Assembly: GCF_900110345.1 (NCBI RefSeq) | Contig: NZ_FODJ01000011.1 | Span: 62,001-126,000, forward strand | Length of the DNA: 64,000 bases | Origin: Amphibacillus marinus | GTDB taxonomy: Bacteria > Bacillota > Bacilli > Bacillales > Amphibacillaceae | Direction: 5' to 3' | In this document: piece after piece, positions 30,130-39,029 of the stretch | How the letters are laid out: every line of letters begins with the position of its first letter | Position numbering within the stretch: the stretch's first letter is position 1 | Notes under the pieces: model-generated | Told to the model about the DNA's origin: nothing | Seen by the model: only the letters and a program-made list of their open reading frames with translations | Database searches by the model: none | Program-made: the position numbers and the translations under genes

Positions 30130-31008
30130 ATGGAGAAGGCAATCTTATTAATTAATCCAAATGCTGGACAGGGAAAATTAAAGGGCCTTGCAACAGAATT
30201 AGTTGCAAGGCTTACCGCCGCTTTTAAAGAAGTAAAGCAGATTAATTTAGCTGATCCTCAAGTAGATAGGACGCAGATTGCTGAGCTTGCTCAAGAGTTT
30301 GACCTCGTCATTGCTGCTGGCGGTGATGGGACTGTTCACTCGGTCGTTAATGCAATTGCACCATTAGAGGAACGTCCCGCGCTAGCCATTATCCCAGGGG
30401 GAACAGCCAATGATTTTGCCCGTCAGCTCAATATTGCTCAAGATCCGCTTGATGCAGTTGAGCAGATTTTTGCAAGGAAAACAGAATGGATTGATATTGG
30501 TCAAGCGAATACTTCTTATTTCTTAAATTTTTGGGGGATTGGCTTAATTACTGAAACTTCACAAAGTGTAGATACTACTAATAAACAGACAGTTGGCAAG
30601 CTTGCTTATTATCTCGGTGCAGTCCAATCAATAGGGAAATTTACTCCGTTTAAGGTTTCGATTAAATCAGAGCAAAGCCATATAGAAGATGAAGTTGTGA
30701 TGGTTATTATTGGGAATGGAAGCTATACTGGCGGCATTAGAGCTTTTTTTCCAGAAAATAAAATCAATGATGGCCTATTCGAGGTTGTACTTATTAAAGA
30801 AGCATCTATTCAAACTGCTTGGTCAATATTACAAGCAAAGCTAACAAAGACAACTGAGAACTCAAAGGGCATAATAACCTTTCGAACAAACACCTTAACG
30901 ATTAATACAGAGCCTAATCAACAAATTGATTGTGATGGTGAAGCTGAAGGGCACACCCCTGCTTTAATTAAAGCACTTCCCAAGCATATCAATGTTATTG
31001 TTGGTTAA
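30130..31008 (+). CDS. Diacylglycerol kinase-family lipid kinase (YegS/BmrU type)
   Basis: The protein has the catalytic domain of DagK-like lipid kinases: LLINPNAGQGK at the N-terminus, VIAAGGDGTVHSVVNAI (the GGDGT nucleotide site, about residues 62-78) and IPGGTANDFARQL. The C-terminal DCDGEAEG motif is also typical. It probably phosphorylates diacylglycerol or a related lipid. I chose ATG 30130 because SD AGAGG (30115-30119) is 10 bases upstream and the product then starts MEKAILLINPN as in relatives; ATG 30109 lies before the SD. The protein has 292 residues. The exact lipid is not determined. Confidence 0.85.
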   Translation: MEKAILLINPNAGQGKLKGLATELVARLTAAFKEVKQINLADPQVDRTQIAELAQEFDLVIAAGGDGTVHSVVNAIAPLEERPALAIIPGGTANDFARQLNIAQDPLDAVEQIFARKTEWIDIGQANTSYFLNFWGIGLITETSQSVDTTNKQTVGKLAYYLGAVQSIGKFTPFKVSIKSEQSHIEDEVVMVIIGNGSYTGGIRAFFPENKINDGLFEVVLIKEASIQTAWSILQAKLTKTTENSKGIITFRTNTLTINTEPNQQIDCDGEAEGHTPALIKALPKHINVIVG

Positions 31009-31113
31009 TTAAGAGGTTTGAATATTTAAGTGAGTCGCTTCACTGTTTTTGCTTTTCTATGGTAAACTAATTAAGAAAATACACAGAAAAGCAAACATGG
31101 GATAGGAGCAAGG

Positions 31114-32502
31114 ATGCGGATGCAAGAAGCCATATATCTTTATTTTACAAGTGACTTGCACAGTCATTTTGAAAATTGGCCAAAGCTGATCAGCTTTTTT
31201 AACCAACAAGCAATAGAGCGTCGAAATCGTGGAGAATCCTATTTCCTACTTGATAATGGGGATCACTTAGATCGCGTTCATGTGGCTACAGAAGCTTTTA
31301 AAGGAAAAAATAATATTGAATTATTAAATGAGGCTAACTATCGAGTCGTTACAATTGGTAATAATGAAGGCATTACCTTTAATCGTGATCAATTTTTTTC
31401 GCTATATGATCAGGCGAATTTTGAAGTTGTTTGTGCCAACCTAAATAGTGAAAATAGTCATAATCCAGCTTGGTTGAAGCCATTTAAAATCATTTCGACA
31501 CCATCACAGATTAAGGTAGCTGTTATCGGTTTAACGGCACCATTTACATCATTTTATCAGCCACTTGGTTGGAGCGTTACCGATCCAATTAAATCGTTAG
31601 CTAGAAGTATAGCAGAGTTGCAAGATCAGGCTGATATTATTGTCCTGCTATCTCATTTAGGTATTGATCAGGATGAACGAATAGCAGAACAGTTCCCAGC
31701 TATTGATGTCATTGTTGGTGGCCATACCCATCACCTTTTCAAAGAAGGGAAGCAGCTTAATCAGAGCTTGTTAACAGCTGTGGGTAAGTTCGGTCATTAT
31801 GCTGGTGAAATTATGTTGAAATGGGATCATAATCTCAAGCAAGTAGTTAAGAAGGAGGCCTTTGCCGTTCCAATCGAAACAATGGCTGAAGATGAAGCTA
31901 CTCTAGCGCTGTTGAATACGCAACAAACAGAGGCTAATCAATTAATGGAAACAGTAATTGCTGAAATGTCAGCACCATTAGAGGTAAACTGGTTTAAAGA
32001 AACTCCGCTTATTCAAGGATTAACAGCCACCTTGTTGGAATGGACAGCTGCTGACCTTGCGATGCTTAATGCTGGGATACTTATTGATTCCCTTCCTGCT
32101 GGAGCGATAACTGAATTCGATGTTCATCGTATTTGTCCACATCCGATTAATCCATGTACGGTTGAATTAACGGGAAGTGAATTATTAGAACTTATTCGTG
32201 AGGGTATGACAGAAGCATATATAAATACGATTATTACAGGGTTTGGCTTTAGAGGAAAAATAATGGGTAAGCTGGTTTATGCAAATGTTGAAATAGAGCT
32301 AGAAGCACAACAGTTAATTAAATCCGTAAAGATTAATCAACAGCCGCTAATAAAATCAAAGATCTATACGTTAGCTACGGCGGATATGTTTACGTTTGGA
32401 CAGCTAGCCCCACCAATTGCTCGCTCCAGCTCAAAACGGTTTTTTATGCCGGAATTTATGCGTGATTTATTGCGGCAAACGCTTCAGGTGAAATTGAATT
32501 AG
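31114..32502 (+). CDS. yunD: YunD-type metallophosphoesterase/5'-nucleotidase
   Basis: This 462-residue protein has the same length as B. subtilis YunD. The N-terminal metallophosphoesterase domain shows FTSDLHSHFEN, DNGDHLDR, IGNNEG, LLSHLGID and GGHTHH, the five metal-binding motifs; the C-terminal part is a 5'-nucleotidase domain. There is no signal peptide, so it is cytosolic. SD AGGAG lies 5 bases before the ATG. It is followed by yunB, keeping the local B. subtilis order. The substrate is uncertain. Confidence 0.88.
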   Translation: MRMQEAIYLYFTSDLHSHFENWPKLISFFNQQAIERRNRGESYFLLDNGDHLDRVHVATEAFKGKNNIELLNEANYRVVTIGNNEGITFNRDQFFSLYDQANFEVVCANLNSENSHNPAWLKPFKIISTPSQIKVAVIGLTAPFTSFYQPLGWSVTDPIKSLARSIAELQDQADIIVLLSHLGIDQDERIAEQFPAIDVIVGGHTHHLFKEGKQLNQSLLTAVGKFGHYAGEIMLKWDHNLKQVVKKEAFAVPIETMAEDEATLALLNTQQTEANQLMETVIAEMSAPLEVNWFKETPLIQGLTATLLEWTAADLAMLNAGILIDSLPAGAITEFDVHRICPHPINPCTVELTGSELLELIREGMTEAYINTIITGFGFRGKIMGKLVYANVEIELEAQQLIKSVKINQQPLIKSKIYTLATADMFTFGQLAPPIARSSSKRFFMPEFMRDLLRQTLQVKLN

Positions 32503-32508
32503 CGCATG

Positions 32509-32557
32509 ATCCCTCCCTTGTCTTCATATAGTTTAGGTAAGGCAAGGAGGGATTTTT
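32509..32557 (+). terminator. Terminator-like hairpin overlapping the yunB SD
   Basis: atccctcccttg (32509-32520) pairs with caaggagggat (32543-32553), with one bulged C, and is followed by TTTTT. The right arm includes AAGGAGGG, the SD for the GTG start at 32558. Folding would both end the yunD transcript and hide the yunB SD in read-through RNA. Confidence 0.65.
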
Positions 32558-33316
32558 GTGCGTAAAAAAAAGCCTCGAGGTACCGTTACCAATCGGCAAA
32601 TATTTATGTGGACGTTCTTATTTTTCCTTATTAGTACTTTTTTTAGTATGCTTTATATTAATAATGGGATCAAACCGATTTTACTTCAGATTGCCGAGAC
32701 GCGTAATAAGCAATTTGCCAATATGGCGATGGGTGTTGCCGTTGGTGAGGAACTAAGTGATGATATTGATTTAGCCGATCTCATTCAGTTTAATTATGAT
32801 CAAAATGGGCGAGTGGTTAGCTATCAAGTTAATACAGCCCTGGAAAATCAAATTCAACGTAATGTCCAGTACCGCGTTGAGAATTATTTAAAGTTACTGG
32901 AGCAAGGAATTGTTCCAGATGAAGCAGATTTAGACATTGATTTAAATGCCGTTCAGCTTGACTCAGTACGAAGGCAATCTAACTTAATTGAAATCCCATT
33001 AGGTCAAGTCTTGGGATTGCCTTTATTAGCTAATCTGGGTCCTAAAATACCTGTGAATCTAGAGGTAATTGGCTATGTTAATACGCAGGTTGAAACCCTT
33101 ATTGCGGGGATTAAGATTAATAATGTTCATATAGAACCTGTTGTTCATATCGAAATTGGCATTCGAACGATCATACCTTTTGGCTCTCAAACAGCCTTGG
33201 TCCAACAGTCTATCCCGATTGGCTCTGGCGGTTATAGTGGGGAAGTACCTTTATACTATAATTCTGGATCAGACCAAGAACTACCACTAACAATTCCCTT
33301 AGATCCCTTGCAATAA
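32558..33316 (+). CDS. yunB: YunB, sporulation protein
   Basis: YunB is a mother-cell protein needed for proper sporulation. The 252-residue protein has one N-terminal membrane segment (about residues 19-40) followed by an extracytoplasmic domain with IAETRNKQFANMAM, NYDQNGRVVSYQVNT and repeated LG(L)PLL-type segments. It resembles B. subtilis YunB and sits after yunD as there. The start is GTG with SD AAGGAGGG placed inside a hairpin. Confidence 0.88.
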   Translation: MRKKKPRGTVTNRQIFMWTFLFFLISTFFSMLYINNGIKPILLQIAETRNKQFANMAMGVAVGEELSDDIDLADLIQFNYDQNGRVVSYQVNTALENQIQRNVQYRVENYLKLLEQGIVPDEADLDIDLNAVQLDSVRRQSNLIEIPLGQVLGLPLLANLGPKIPVNLEVIGYVNTQVETLIAGIKINNVHIEPVVHIEIGIRTIIPFGSQTALVQQSIPIGSGGYSGEVPLYYNSGSDQELPLTIPLDPLQ

Positions 33317-33364
33317 GGAGCAATAGCTGGTAAACTAACCTAGGAAATTTTATATACCTTATCA

Positions 33365-33545
33365 GATCGATGAGATAGAGGCGCAAGATAAAAAGAGTAC
33401 CATCTTTGAGCTGTCAGCAATGAGAAGATGGGAAAGGGTTATGTTGCCGAAGCAAGCGTTTTTTTGACAAAAAAAGGTTTGCTGGTAAAGGGCTAAACAA
33501 GTTCTTTACTGTCATGTCTATAACGTGGAGAGCTGTTGATCGACC
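33365..33545 (+). ncRNA. Lysine riboswitch (L-box)
   Basis: The leader has the conserved L-box blocks in order: gatagaggcgcaag, aagagtacc, a long paired region, ttgccgaagcaagc, a second pairing of ggtttgctgg, and the closing ggagagctgttgatc. The order and spacing match lysine riboswitches such as that of B. subtilis lysC. An intrinsic terminator follows, so lysine should reduce expression of the transporter downstream. Confidence 0.93.
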
Positions 33546-33579
33546 GGAGGATAACGAAGTGATTATTTATGCATTCATA

Positions 33580-33618
33580 AATAGTAGCAGCGGGTTATTT
33601 TCTGCTGCTATTTTTTTA
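33580..33618 (+). terminator. Lysine riboswitch terminator
   Basis: aatagtagcag (33580-33590) pairs with ctgctgctatt (33602-33612), including one G-U pair, and is followed by a run of T. The preceding pair of complementary segments tttatgcattcataaat is a smaller hairpin in the leader. Confidence 0.88.
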
Positions 33619-33856
33619 TTGCAGATTAACTGACTGTGCACCACATCATCAGTTTAGGCGGAGAAGCCAATTATGCTAAGTTGGTCATTCACAGTCAGTA
33701 AAAGTCCGATGCGTTTAGTAACAATCAGTGCGGAATAATGAAAATTCCGTTGATTGCAGATTTACTATCTCGCTTTAGCCTATTAATAATTGCTGCATTT
33801 GTTTTTTTGGTCTGTGCTGGGTAAATCTATTTTAACGTGTACAGGAGGAACCAAAT

Positions 33857-35407
33857 ATGATTGGTACGGCTTATTCATTAATTCCAGCATTGCTTATGCT
33901 GGTACTTGTTATTGTAACAAGAAAGATCTATTTATCTTTGGGACTTGGAATAGTGGTTGGCGCTGCAATGCTTCAAAATTTTAACCCAATTAATACACTT
34001 GGACAAATTTGGACTGTCTTTCGAGATATTTTTTATATTCCTGGTGAAGGCATTAACAGGGGTAGCCTTTTTTTACTTGCTTTTCTAATTTTACTAGGCA
34101 TCTTAACAGCCGCGATGACCGCGTCTGGTGGAAGTCTGGCGTTCGGGAAATGGGCGGCAACGCATGTGAAATCTAGACGTGGTGCTCAACTTGTTCCAGT
34201 CTTTTTGGGACTGCTTATTTTTATTGATGATTATTTTAATGCACTAGCAGTTGGGCAAGTAGCTAGACCATTAACAGATCAACAACGTGTCTCACGAGCC
34301 AAATTGGCTTATATAATTGATTCAACATCTGCTCCTATTACCGTTATATCACCGATTTCGTCATGGGGAGCTTATATTATCGGGGTAATCGGTGCTATCT
34401 TTGCTACCAATCAAATTGTGAACTATCAACCGCTAGAAGCTTTTATTCGAATGATCCCATTGAATTTTTATGCTTTTTCATCTATTTTTCTTGTTTTTGT
34501 CGTCGCGTTGTTTAACTTGAATTTAGGAGCAATGAAAAAACACGAAGAGCGTGCAGAAAAAGAAGCACTTGTCTATGATCCCGATAAAGAAAGTATGGGA
34601 GGGGATTTAACTGAATCATTACCGGCGCATAAAGATGGACAGCTTTATCATCTCCTTGTGCCAATTCTAACGTTAATTGTAGCTACTATTATTGCGATGT
34701 TGTGGACAGGCTACCTTGAAACTGAAGGTGCTGTTACGATTTTTTCTATGTTTGCCAATACAGATGTTAATTTCTCGCTTTTCTTAGGCGGTTTAATTGC
34801 AGTTATGGTTGCTTTTTTATTGTTTAATAAACAAGCTCAGCCCAAAGTATCAATGCTAACCATTGCTAGCAAAGGCTTTCAGTCTATGCTTCCGGCTCTT
34901 TTAATTTTATTTCTCGCATGGATGATTGGGGATATCATCGGTGCGTTAGATACTGGTGGATTTTTAGCACTTCTTGTTGAACAGGCCGCTTTTAATCCGA
35001 ATTATTTACCACTTGTTTTATTTGTAGTTGCGGGTTTTATGGCGTTAGCAACTGGGACATCTTGGGGTACATTTGGTATTATGCTACCGATAGCTGCGCA
35101 AGCCGCCTTTGCAATTGATGTAACATTGGTTCTACCGGCAATGTCAGCAGTATTAGCAGGTTCAGTATTTGGTGATCATTGTTCACCAATATCAGATACA
35201 ACAATCCTATCTTCTACTGGTGCTGGAGCGAATCATATTGATCATGTCATCACACAACTTCCTTATGCCTTTATCTGTGCAATTGCTTCAATGTTAGGTT
35301 ATTTTGTTTATGCACTATTTCCAGTGACGATCGTTGCATTGGCTGTCACACTGGTGTTAACGATTGCGATATCATTAATGGGTTTACTGATAAAAAATAA
35401 GCTATGA
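33857..35407 (+). CDS. lysW: NhaC-family transporter, probable lysine transporter LysW
   Basis: The 516-residue membrane protein has about eleven hydrophobic segments and NhaC-family signatures such as FIDDYFNALAVG near residue 122, ATGTSWGTFGIMLPI and the C-terminal SVFGDHCSPISDTTILSS. NhaC proteins are described as Na+/H+ antiporters, but members placed under lysine riboswitches have been assigned as lysine transporters (LysW) by comparative genomics. The L-box directly upstream makes lysine transport the best inference here. SD ACAGGAGG precedes the ATG. The gene is monocistronic. Confidence 0.85.
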   Translation: MIGTAYSLIPALLMLVLVIVTRKIYLSLGLGIVVGAAMLQNFNPINTLGQIWTVFRDIFYIPGEGINRGSLFLLAFLILLGILTAAMTASGGSLAFGKWAATHVKSRRGAQLVPVFLGLLIFIDDYFNALAVGQVARPLTDQQRVSRAKLAYIIDSTSAPITVISPISSWGAYIIGVIGAIFATNQIVNYQPLEAFIRMIPLNFYAFSSIFLVFVVALFNLNLGAMKKHEERAEKEALVYDPDKESMGGDLTESLPAHKDGQLYHLLVPILTLIVATIIAMLWTGYLETEGAVTIFSMFANTDVNFSLFLGGLIAVMVAFLLFNKQAQPKVSMLTIASKGFQSMLPALLILFLAWMIGDIIGALDTGGFLALLVEQAAFNPNYLPLVLFVVAGFMALATGTSWGTFGIMLPIAAQAAFAIDVTLVLPAMSAVLAGSVFGDHCSPISDTTILSSTGAGANHIDHVITQLPYAFICAIASMLGYFVYALFPVTIVALAVTLVLTIAISLMGLLIKNKL

Positions 35408-35415
35408 AAACTAAT

Positions 35416-35451
35416 TTGCTCTTGTATGAGTGTCATACAAGAGCATTTTTT
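35416..35451 (+). terminator. Terminator after the NhaC-family gene
   Basis: gctcttgtatg (35418-35428) and catacaagagc (35434-35444) form an 11-bp perfect stem with a 5-base loop followed by six T residues. Confidence 0.88.
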
Positions 35452-35770
35452 ACTGCCGCTTCAGAAGCCTGCATGGGCTAAGTTACTAACTGGATAGCTT
35501 TACTAAAAGAGCAACTTTTACTATCGGTACAATTGTGACATCCTATGACTCTGAAGATGTCATGTTTGTGCCTTGAGCCAAGCATGTTCATTGACGCGCA
35601 GAGTGAATAAATTGTTTAGTTCTCGTCTTAATGGTCGTGTTTCGAACTAGGATAAGCAATTATGAAATTCACTTATTTGAATAAACATTTTGAACTTGAG
35701 CCTTTGAGCTTTAAAATAACTGCTTTTAATTTAAATAATGACGAAAAAGCAATAATTCTAAAAAAACACT
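35452..35770. other. Intergenic stretch without a recognised feature
   Basis: About 320 bases between the terminator and the next promoter. It has no credible gene. The left half is somewhat GC-richer (cttcagaagcctgcatggg, gacatcctatgactctgaagatgtcatg) and could be a worn copy of one of the dispersed repeats, but I cannot align it well. Confidence 0.3.
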
Positions 35771-35799
35771 TTGACAGAAATACTGACAATCGATATAAT
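35771..35799 (+). promoter_or_regulatory. Consensus sigma-A promoter of the NSS transporter gene
   Basis: TTGACA (35771-35776), a 17-base spacer and TATAAT (35794-35799) match the sigma-A consensus at all 12 positions. The inverted pair CTGACA (35783-35788) and TGTCAG (35807-35812) surrounds the -10 box and may be a repressor site. Confidence 0.85.
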
Positions 35800-35919
35800 C
35801 TGTAAATGTCAGAAAATTAATTTATTTTAACGAATGGAGTATTAAAGGCAAAGTAAGTGTAAGGCTACTTATATATATGATTTTGCAAGTTTATCTCTTT
35901 CGTAGAAAGGATGTTAGTT

Positions 35920-37395
35920 ATGGAGAATCGCTCTCAATGGGGCACTAGATTGGGGTTTTTGTTAGCGGCAATGGGTTCAGCAATTGGCCTTGGGAACATT
36001 TGGAGATTTCCGGCTGTTGCTTATGAAAATGGGGGAGGTGCTTTTTTTATTCCCTATTTATTCGCCTTAATTACCGCTGGAATTCCAATGCTAATTATGG
36101 AATATACAATTGGTCATAAATATCGAAGCTCTGCACCTCGCTCATTTAAACGCATTAGTAGCGGTATGGAATGGATCGGTTGGTGGCAGGTGGCTATTTC
36201 TTTTGTTATCTCCACCTATTACCCGGTCATTATTGCTTGGTCACTCATGTATACTTATTTCTCTTTTTCTCAAGGATGGGGAACTGAGACAAGTCAGTTC
36301 TTTTTTCAAGACTTCTTAGATGCTTCAGATGCAGGCGTATTTGGCGAAATTGTTCCGAATGTCTTGATCCCGATTGCTATTGTATGGATCATTGCTCTGT
36401 TTATTCTTTTCCGTGGAGTAAAGAATGGAATTGAATTAGCGAATAGGATTTTTATTCCTTTATTAATCATAAGCTTCTTACTTATTGTTATTCGAGCAGT
36501 GACGTTACCAGGGGCATTAACAGGGTTAAATGCTTTCTTTGCACCTGATTGGTCAAGTATTGCTAATGGATCAGTGTGGGTAGCAGCATATGGTCAAATA
36601 TTCTTTAGCTTATCAATAGCCTTCGCAATCATGATCACATTCTCATCTTATTTACCTAAGGATGCAGATATTACCAATAATGCTTTTATTACTGGTTTTG
36701 CTAATTCATCATTTGAATTAATTGCTGGTATTGGCGTTTTTGCGGCTCTTGGCTTTATGGCTAATCAAACAGCTCAGCCTGTTTCTGAAGTGGTAAGTGA
36801 CGGTATCGCTCTAGCGTTTGTCGTGTTCCCACAGATCATTAATCAAATGCCTGCGCCCGCATTGTTCGGTGTGCTCTTTTTTAGCTCGCTTGTTCTTGCT
36901 GGTTTTTCTTCAATGGTGTCAATTTCAGAAACATACATTGCTGCATTACAAGAAAAGTTTAGTCTCTCTAGACGCGCTTCCGTTGCAATCGGAGGCGGAG
37001 TAGCAGCAATCTTTTCCTTATTCTTTGCGAACCAGGGTGGCATTTACTTGCTTGATACGGTTGATTATTTTATTAATAATTATGGTGTAGCATTGGTTGG
37101 ATTAGTTGAAATTGTTGCCATTTCCTGGTTTGCAAAAGAAATTAATCACTTGTACGAGCATGCTAATGGTGTTTCAGATATACAATTGGGTGAGTGGTGG
37201 AAGTTCTCATTACGAGTTATTACGCCAATTGTACTTGGTTACATGATGCTTCAAAATCTTAGGTATGATATGACCCAAAATTATAGTAATTACCCTTCAG
37301 AGTTTTTATTCAACTTTGGTTGGATGGTTGCTTTGGGAGCCATGGCTTTTGGTGCCTTTATAACAATTAGAAAGTGGCCGAACGATGAGAAGTAA
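35920..37395 (+). CDS. Sodium-dependent amino-acid transporter (NSS/SNF family)
   Basis: This 491-residue transporter of the neurotransmitter:sodium symporter family has twelve predicted membrane segments. The first unwound helix has GSAIGLGNIWRFPAVAYENGGGAF split by the signature GLGNIWRFP, with the substrate and sodium contacts seen in LeuT relatives. I chose ATG 35920, eight bases after AAAGGA; ATG 35911 abuts that SD. The tiny gene directly downstream matches the MetS subunit found with methionine/alanine NSS transporters, which suggests that substrate class. The promoter is strong and may be under repression. Confidence 0.9.
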   Translation: MENRSQWGTRLGFLLAAMGSAIGLGNIWRFPAVAYENGGGAFFIPYLFALITAGIPMLIMEYTIGHKYRSSAPRSFKRISSGMEWIGWWQVAISFVISTYYPVIIAWSLMYTYFSFSQGWGTETSQFFFQDFLDASDAGVFGEIVPNVLIPIAIVWIIALFILFRGVKNGIELANRIFIPLLIISFLLIVIRAVTLPGALTGLNAFFAPDWSSIANGSVWVAAYGQIFFSLSIAFAIMITFSSYLPKDADITNNAFITGFANSSFELIAGIGVFAALGFMANQTAQPVSEVVSDGIALAFVVFPQIINQMPAPALFGVLFFSSLVLAGFSSMVSISETYIAALQEKFSLSRRASVAIGGGVAAIFSLFFANQGGIYLLDTVDYFINNYGVALVGLVEIVAISWFAKEINHLYEHANGVSDIQLGEWWKFSLRVITPIVLGYMMLQNLRYDMTQNYSNYPSEFLFNFGWMVALGAMAFGAFITIRKWPNDEK

Positions 37396-37411
37396 GGGAG
37401 TGATATAAAAA

Positions 37412-37519
37412 ATGACAACCTCAGCAATAGTCATGATGGTTATTGGATGCGTCATTATCTGGGGGGGCTTAACAGTCAGTATATTACACGCTGTGCGTGC
37501 CTCTAAGAAAGACAAGTAG
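37412..37519 (+). CDS. metS: MetS-like small subunit of the NSS transporter
   Basis: This 35-residue protein is one membrane helix (about residues 5-25, with IVMMVIGCVIIWGGLTVSIL split by GG) followed by a short basic tail ending in SKKDK. The MTTSAI-x-MM start and WGGL motif match the methionine/alanine import NSS small subunit family, a partner needed for the large subunit in corynebacteria. It lies 16 bases after the transporter gene with SD AAGGGAGTG. It is easy to miss because of its size. Confidence 0.82.
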   Translation: MTTSAIVMMVIGCVIIWGGLTVSILHAVRASKKDK

Positions 37520-37543
37520 TTATAGGGAAATGAATAATGCACC

Positions 37544-37591
37544 ATAAACAGACCGGATTGACAGAATCAGGCGTCAACACGGTCTGTTTAT
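37544..37591. terminator. Bidirectional terminator between metS and lytH
   Basis: ataaacagaccg (37544-37555) and cggtctgtttat (37580-37591) form a 12-bp perfect stem; an inner ttgac/gtcaa stem lies in the loop. It separates convergent genes. Confidence 0.85.
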
Positions 37592-37592
37592 C

Positions 37593-38528
37593 TTACTGTC
37601 TTTCCCATTTTCGTAAGGACGGATAGGGGTCAAATGCCCATTCATTTTTTCCATTATCCTTGTACATGCCATAGTGTAAATGGGGTGGAAATTTACCTGA
37701 TGTCCCTGGTGGACCATAACCAGAAGACCCAACATAGCCAACTACATCACCTGGCTTAACAATTTCTCCAATTTCAATACCTTGTTCAAAGCCACTTAGG
37801 TGGGCAAAATAGTGGTAGACGTTATTAATGTCACGCATGCCAATACGCCAGCCGCCATAACGATTCCAGCCTTTTATTTCGATTGTCGCATAGGTTGTTG
37901 CCCTTACGGGTGTGCCATAATCGGCAAAGATATCCGTGCCTTCATGAATTCGCCTCCCACCATATCCTCTTGCATCCCCCCAGGTACTGCGATAGCTATA
38001 ATTAAAATGCTGAGGTAATGGAAAGGCGCGTTCAGGCAAATCGTTCGTTTTAAATAATGCGAAGATTCTTGCATTTTGAACAATTGTTTTTACAGCCAGT
38101 GGCTTCTGATAAAACGCCCATAATGCTTTTCTAATTGCGTCATCTGTCACCCCGAAATTCATTATATACATAGCCATGGTATATAAAATATCCTCTGAAT
38201 TATTTATTTCAGCTAAGCCATCATTATTGCCATCCTTGCCAATGCCGTTATGCACGCCAATGGCTGCTAGTCGACTATCTTCAGATAGGTTTGAAATGCC
38301 ATACCATTCTTCGCCCGAGAAGGAAATTGAGATGAGTGGTTCATCTTCTCTAATTTGTCGCTCATATTGATCAATAGCGGCAAAGTAAAACCATGGTATC
38401 TGTGTGATAGTTGCCGTTTTTTTATAGAGCGCCAGTCTTTCTTTAATTGGGTTAATTTCCTCCGCATTCACTTTGGTAAAGGGGACAAGGAGTAATAAGA
38501 TAAGAAGTGCTAAATATTTTTTTTTCAC
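37593..38528 (-). CDS. lytH: LytH-type M23 peptidoglycan endopeptidase
   Basis: The protein has a signal peptide (residues 2-22, cleavage near VNAEE), a helical N-terminal region and a C-terminal M23 LytM-type domain with the zinc motif HEGTDIFADYGTPV and the later HLHYGM. B. subtilis LytH (YunA) is an L-alanyl-D-glutamate endopeptidase made late in sporulation that trims spore cortex peptides. Order relative to yunB and yutD is as in B. subtilis. The GTG at 38528 and the TTG one codon before it both fit SD AAGGAGG. Confidence 0.9.
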   Translation of the reverse strand: MKKKYLALLILLLLVPFTKVNAEEINPIKERLALYKKTATITQIPWFYFAAIDQYERQIREDEPLISISFSGEEWYGISNLSEDSRLAAIGVHNGIGKDGNNDGLAEINNSEDILYTMAMYIMNFGVTDDAIRKALWAFYQKPLAVKTIVQNARIFALFKTNDLPERAFPLPQHFNYSYRSTWGDARGYGGRRIHEGTDIFADYGTPVRATTYATIEIKGWNRYGGWRIGMRDINNVYHYFAHLSGFEQGIEIGEIVKPGDVVGYVGSSGYGPPGTSGKFPPHLHYGMYKDNGKNEWAFDPYPSLRKWERQ

Positions 38529-38704
38529 CAAATCGTCCTCCTTTTTTCATCTACTTTTAATATGAGCGTTTTTTCAAAAAATAACAGTTAAAAATATTAC
38601 CATGTCGCTAAATTTTTAGCTGAGACTAGTTTTATGGATTGAAATTATGGTAAAATAGTGCTGTTATTGTTTGCTATTTGACTAAATAACAAAGGGGTAC
38701 AAAA

Positions 38705-38980
38705 ATGGTGCAAATTGAAGGACAAAGCTATCAAATTATTGAGGACTATAAAAATGGCTTTCAAGAAAAGGCGTTTACTGAGCGCTATAGTGATATATTG
38801 GCTAAATATGATTTTATTGTTGGTGATTGGGGTTATGAGCAATTGCGCTTAAAGGGCTTCTATGATGACCAAAATAATAAAGCTACCTTTGATACAAAAG
38901 CAAGCACGATCGATGATTATCTTTATGAATACTGTAATTTCGGCTGCTCATACTTTATTGCTAAAAGAATGGTTAAATAA
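38705..38980 (+). CDS. yutD: YutD family protein
   Basis: This 91-residue protein has the YutD (DUF1027) sequence: FTERYSDILAKYDFIVGDWG, here RYSDIL and YDFIVGDWGYEQLRLKGF, then FDTKASTIDDYLYEYCNFGC. The two cysteines and the aromatic residues are conserved in the family. Its function is not established. B. subtilis has lipA and other yut genes between lytH and yutD; here they are absent. SD AAAGGGG precedes the ATG. Confidence 0.9.
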   Translation: MVQIEGQSYQIIEDYKNGFQEKAFTERYSDILAKYDFIVGDWGYEQLRLKGFYDDQNNKATFDTKASTIDDYLYEYCNFGCSYFIAKRMVK

Positions 38981-38989
38981 GAAGATTAA

Positions 38990-39027
38990 GAAAGCGAATG
39001 AACCTAAAGGTTACATTCGCTTATCTT
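38990..39027. terminator. Bidirectional terminator between yutD and yutG
   Basis: aagcgaatg (38992-39000) pairs with cattcgctt (39014-39022), with aacc/ggtt continuing the stem, and is followed by atctttatt. The two flanking genes converge. Confidence 0.8.
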
Positions 39028-39029
39028 TA

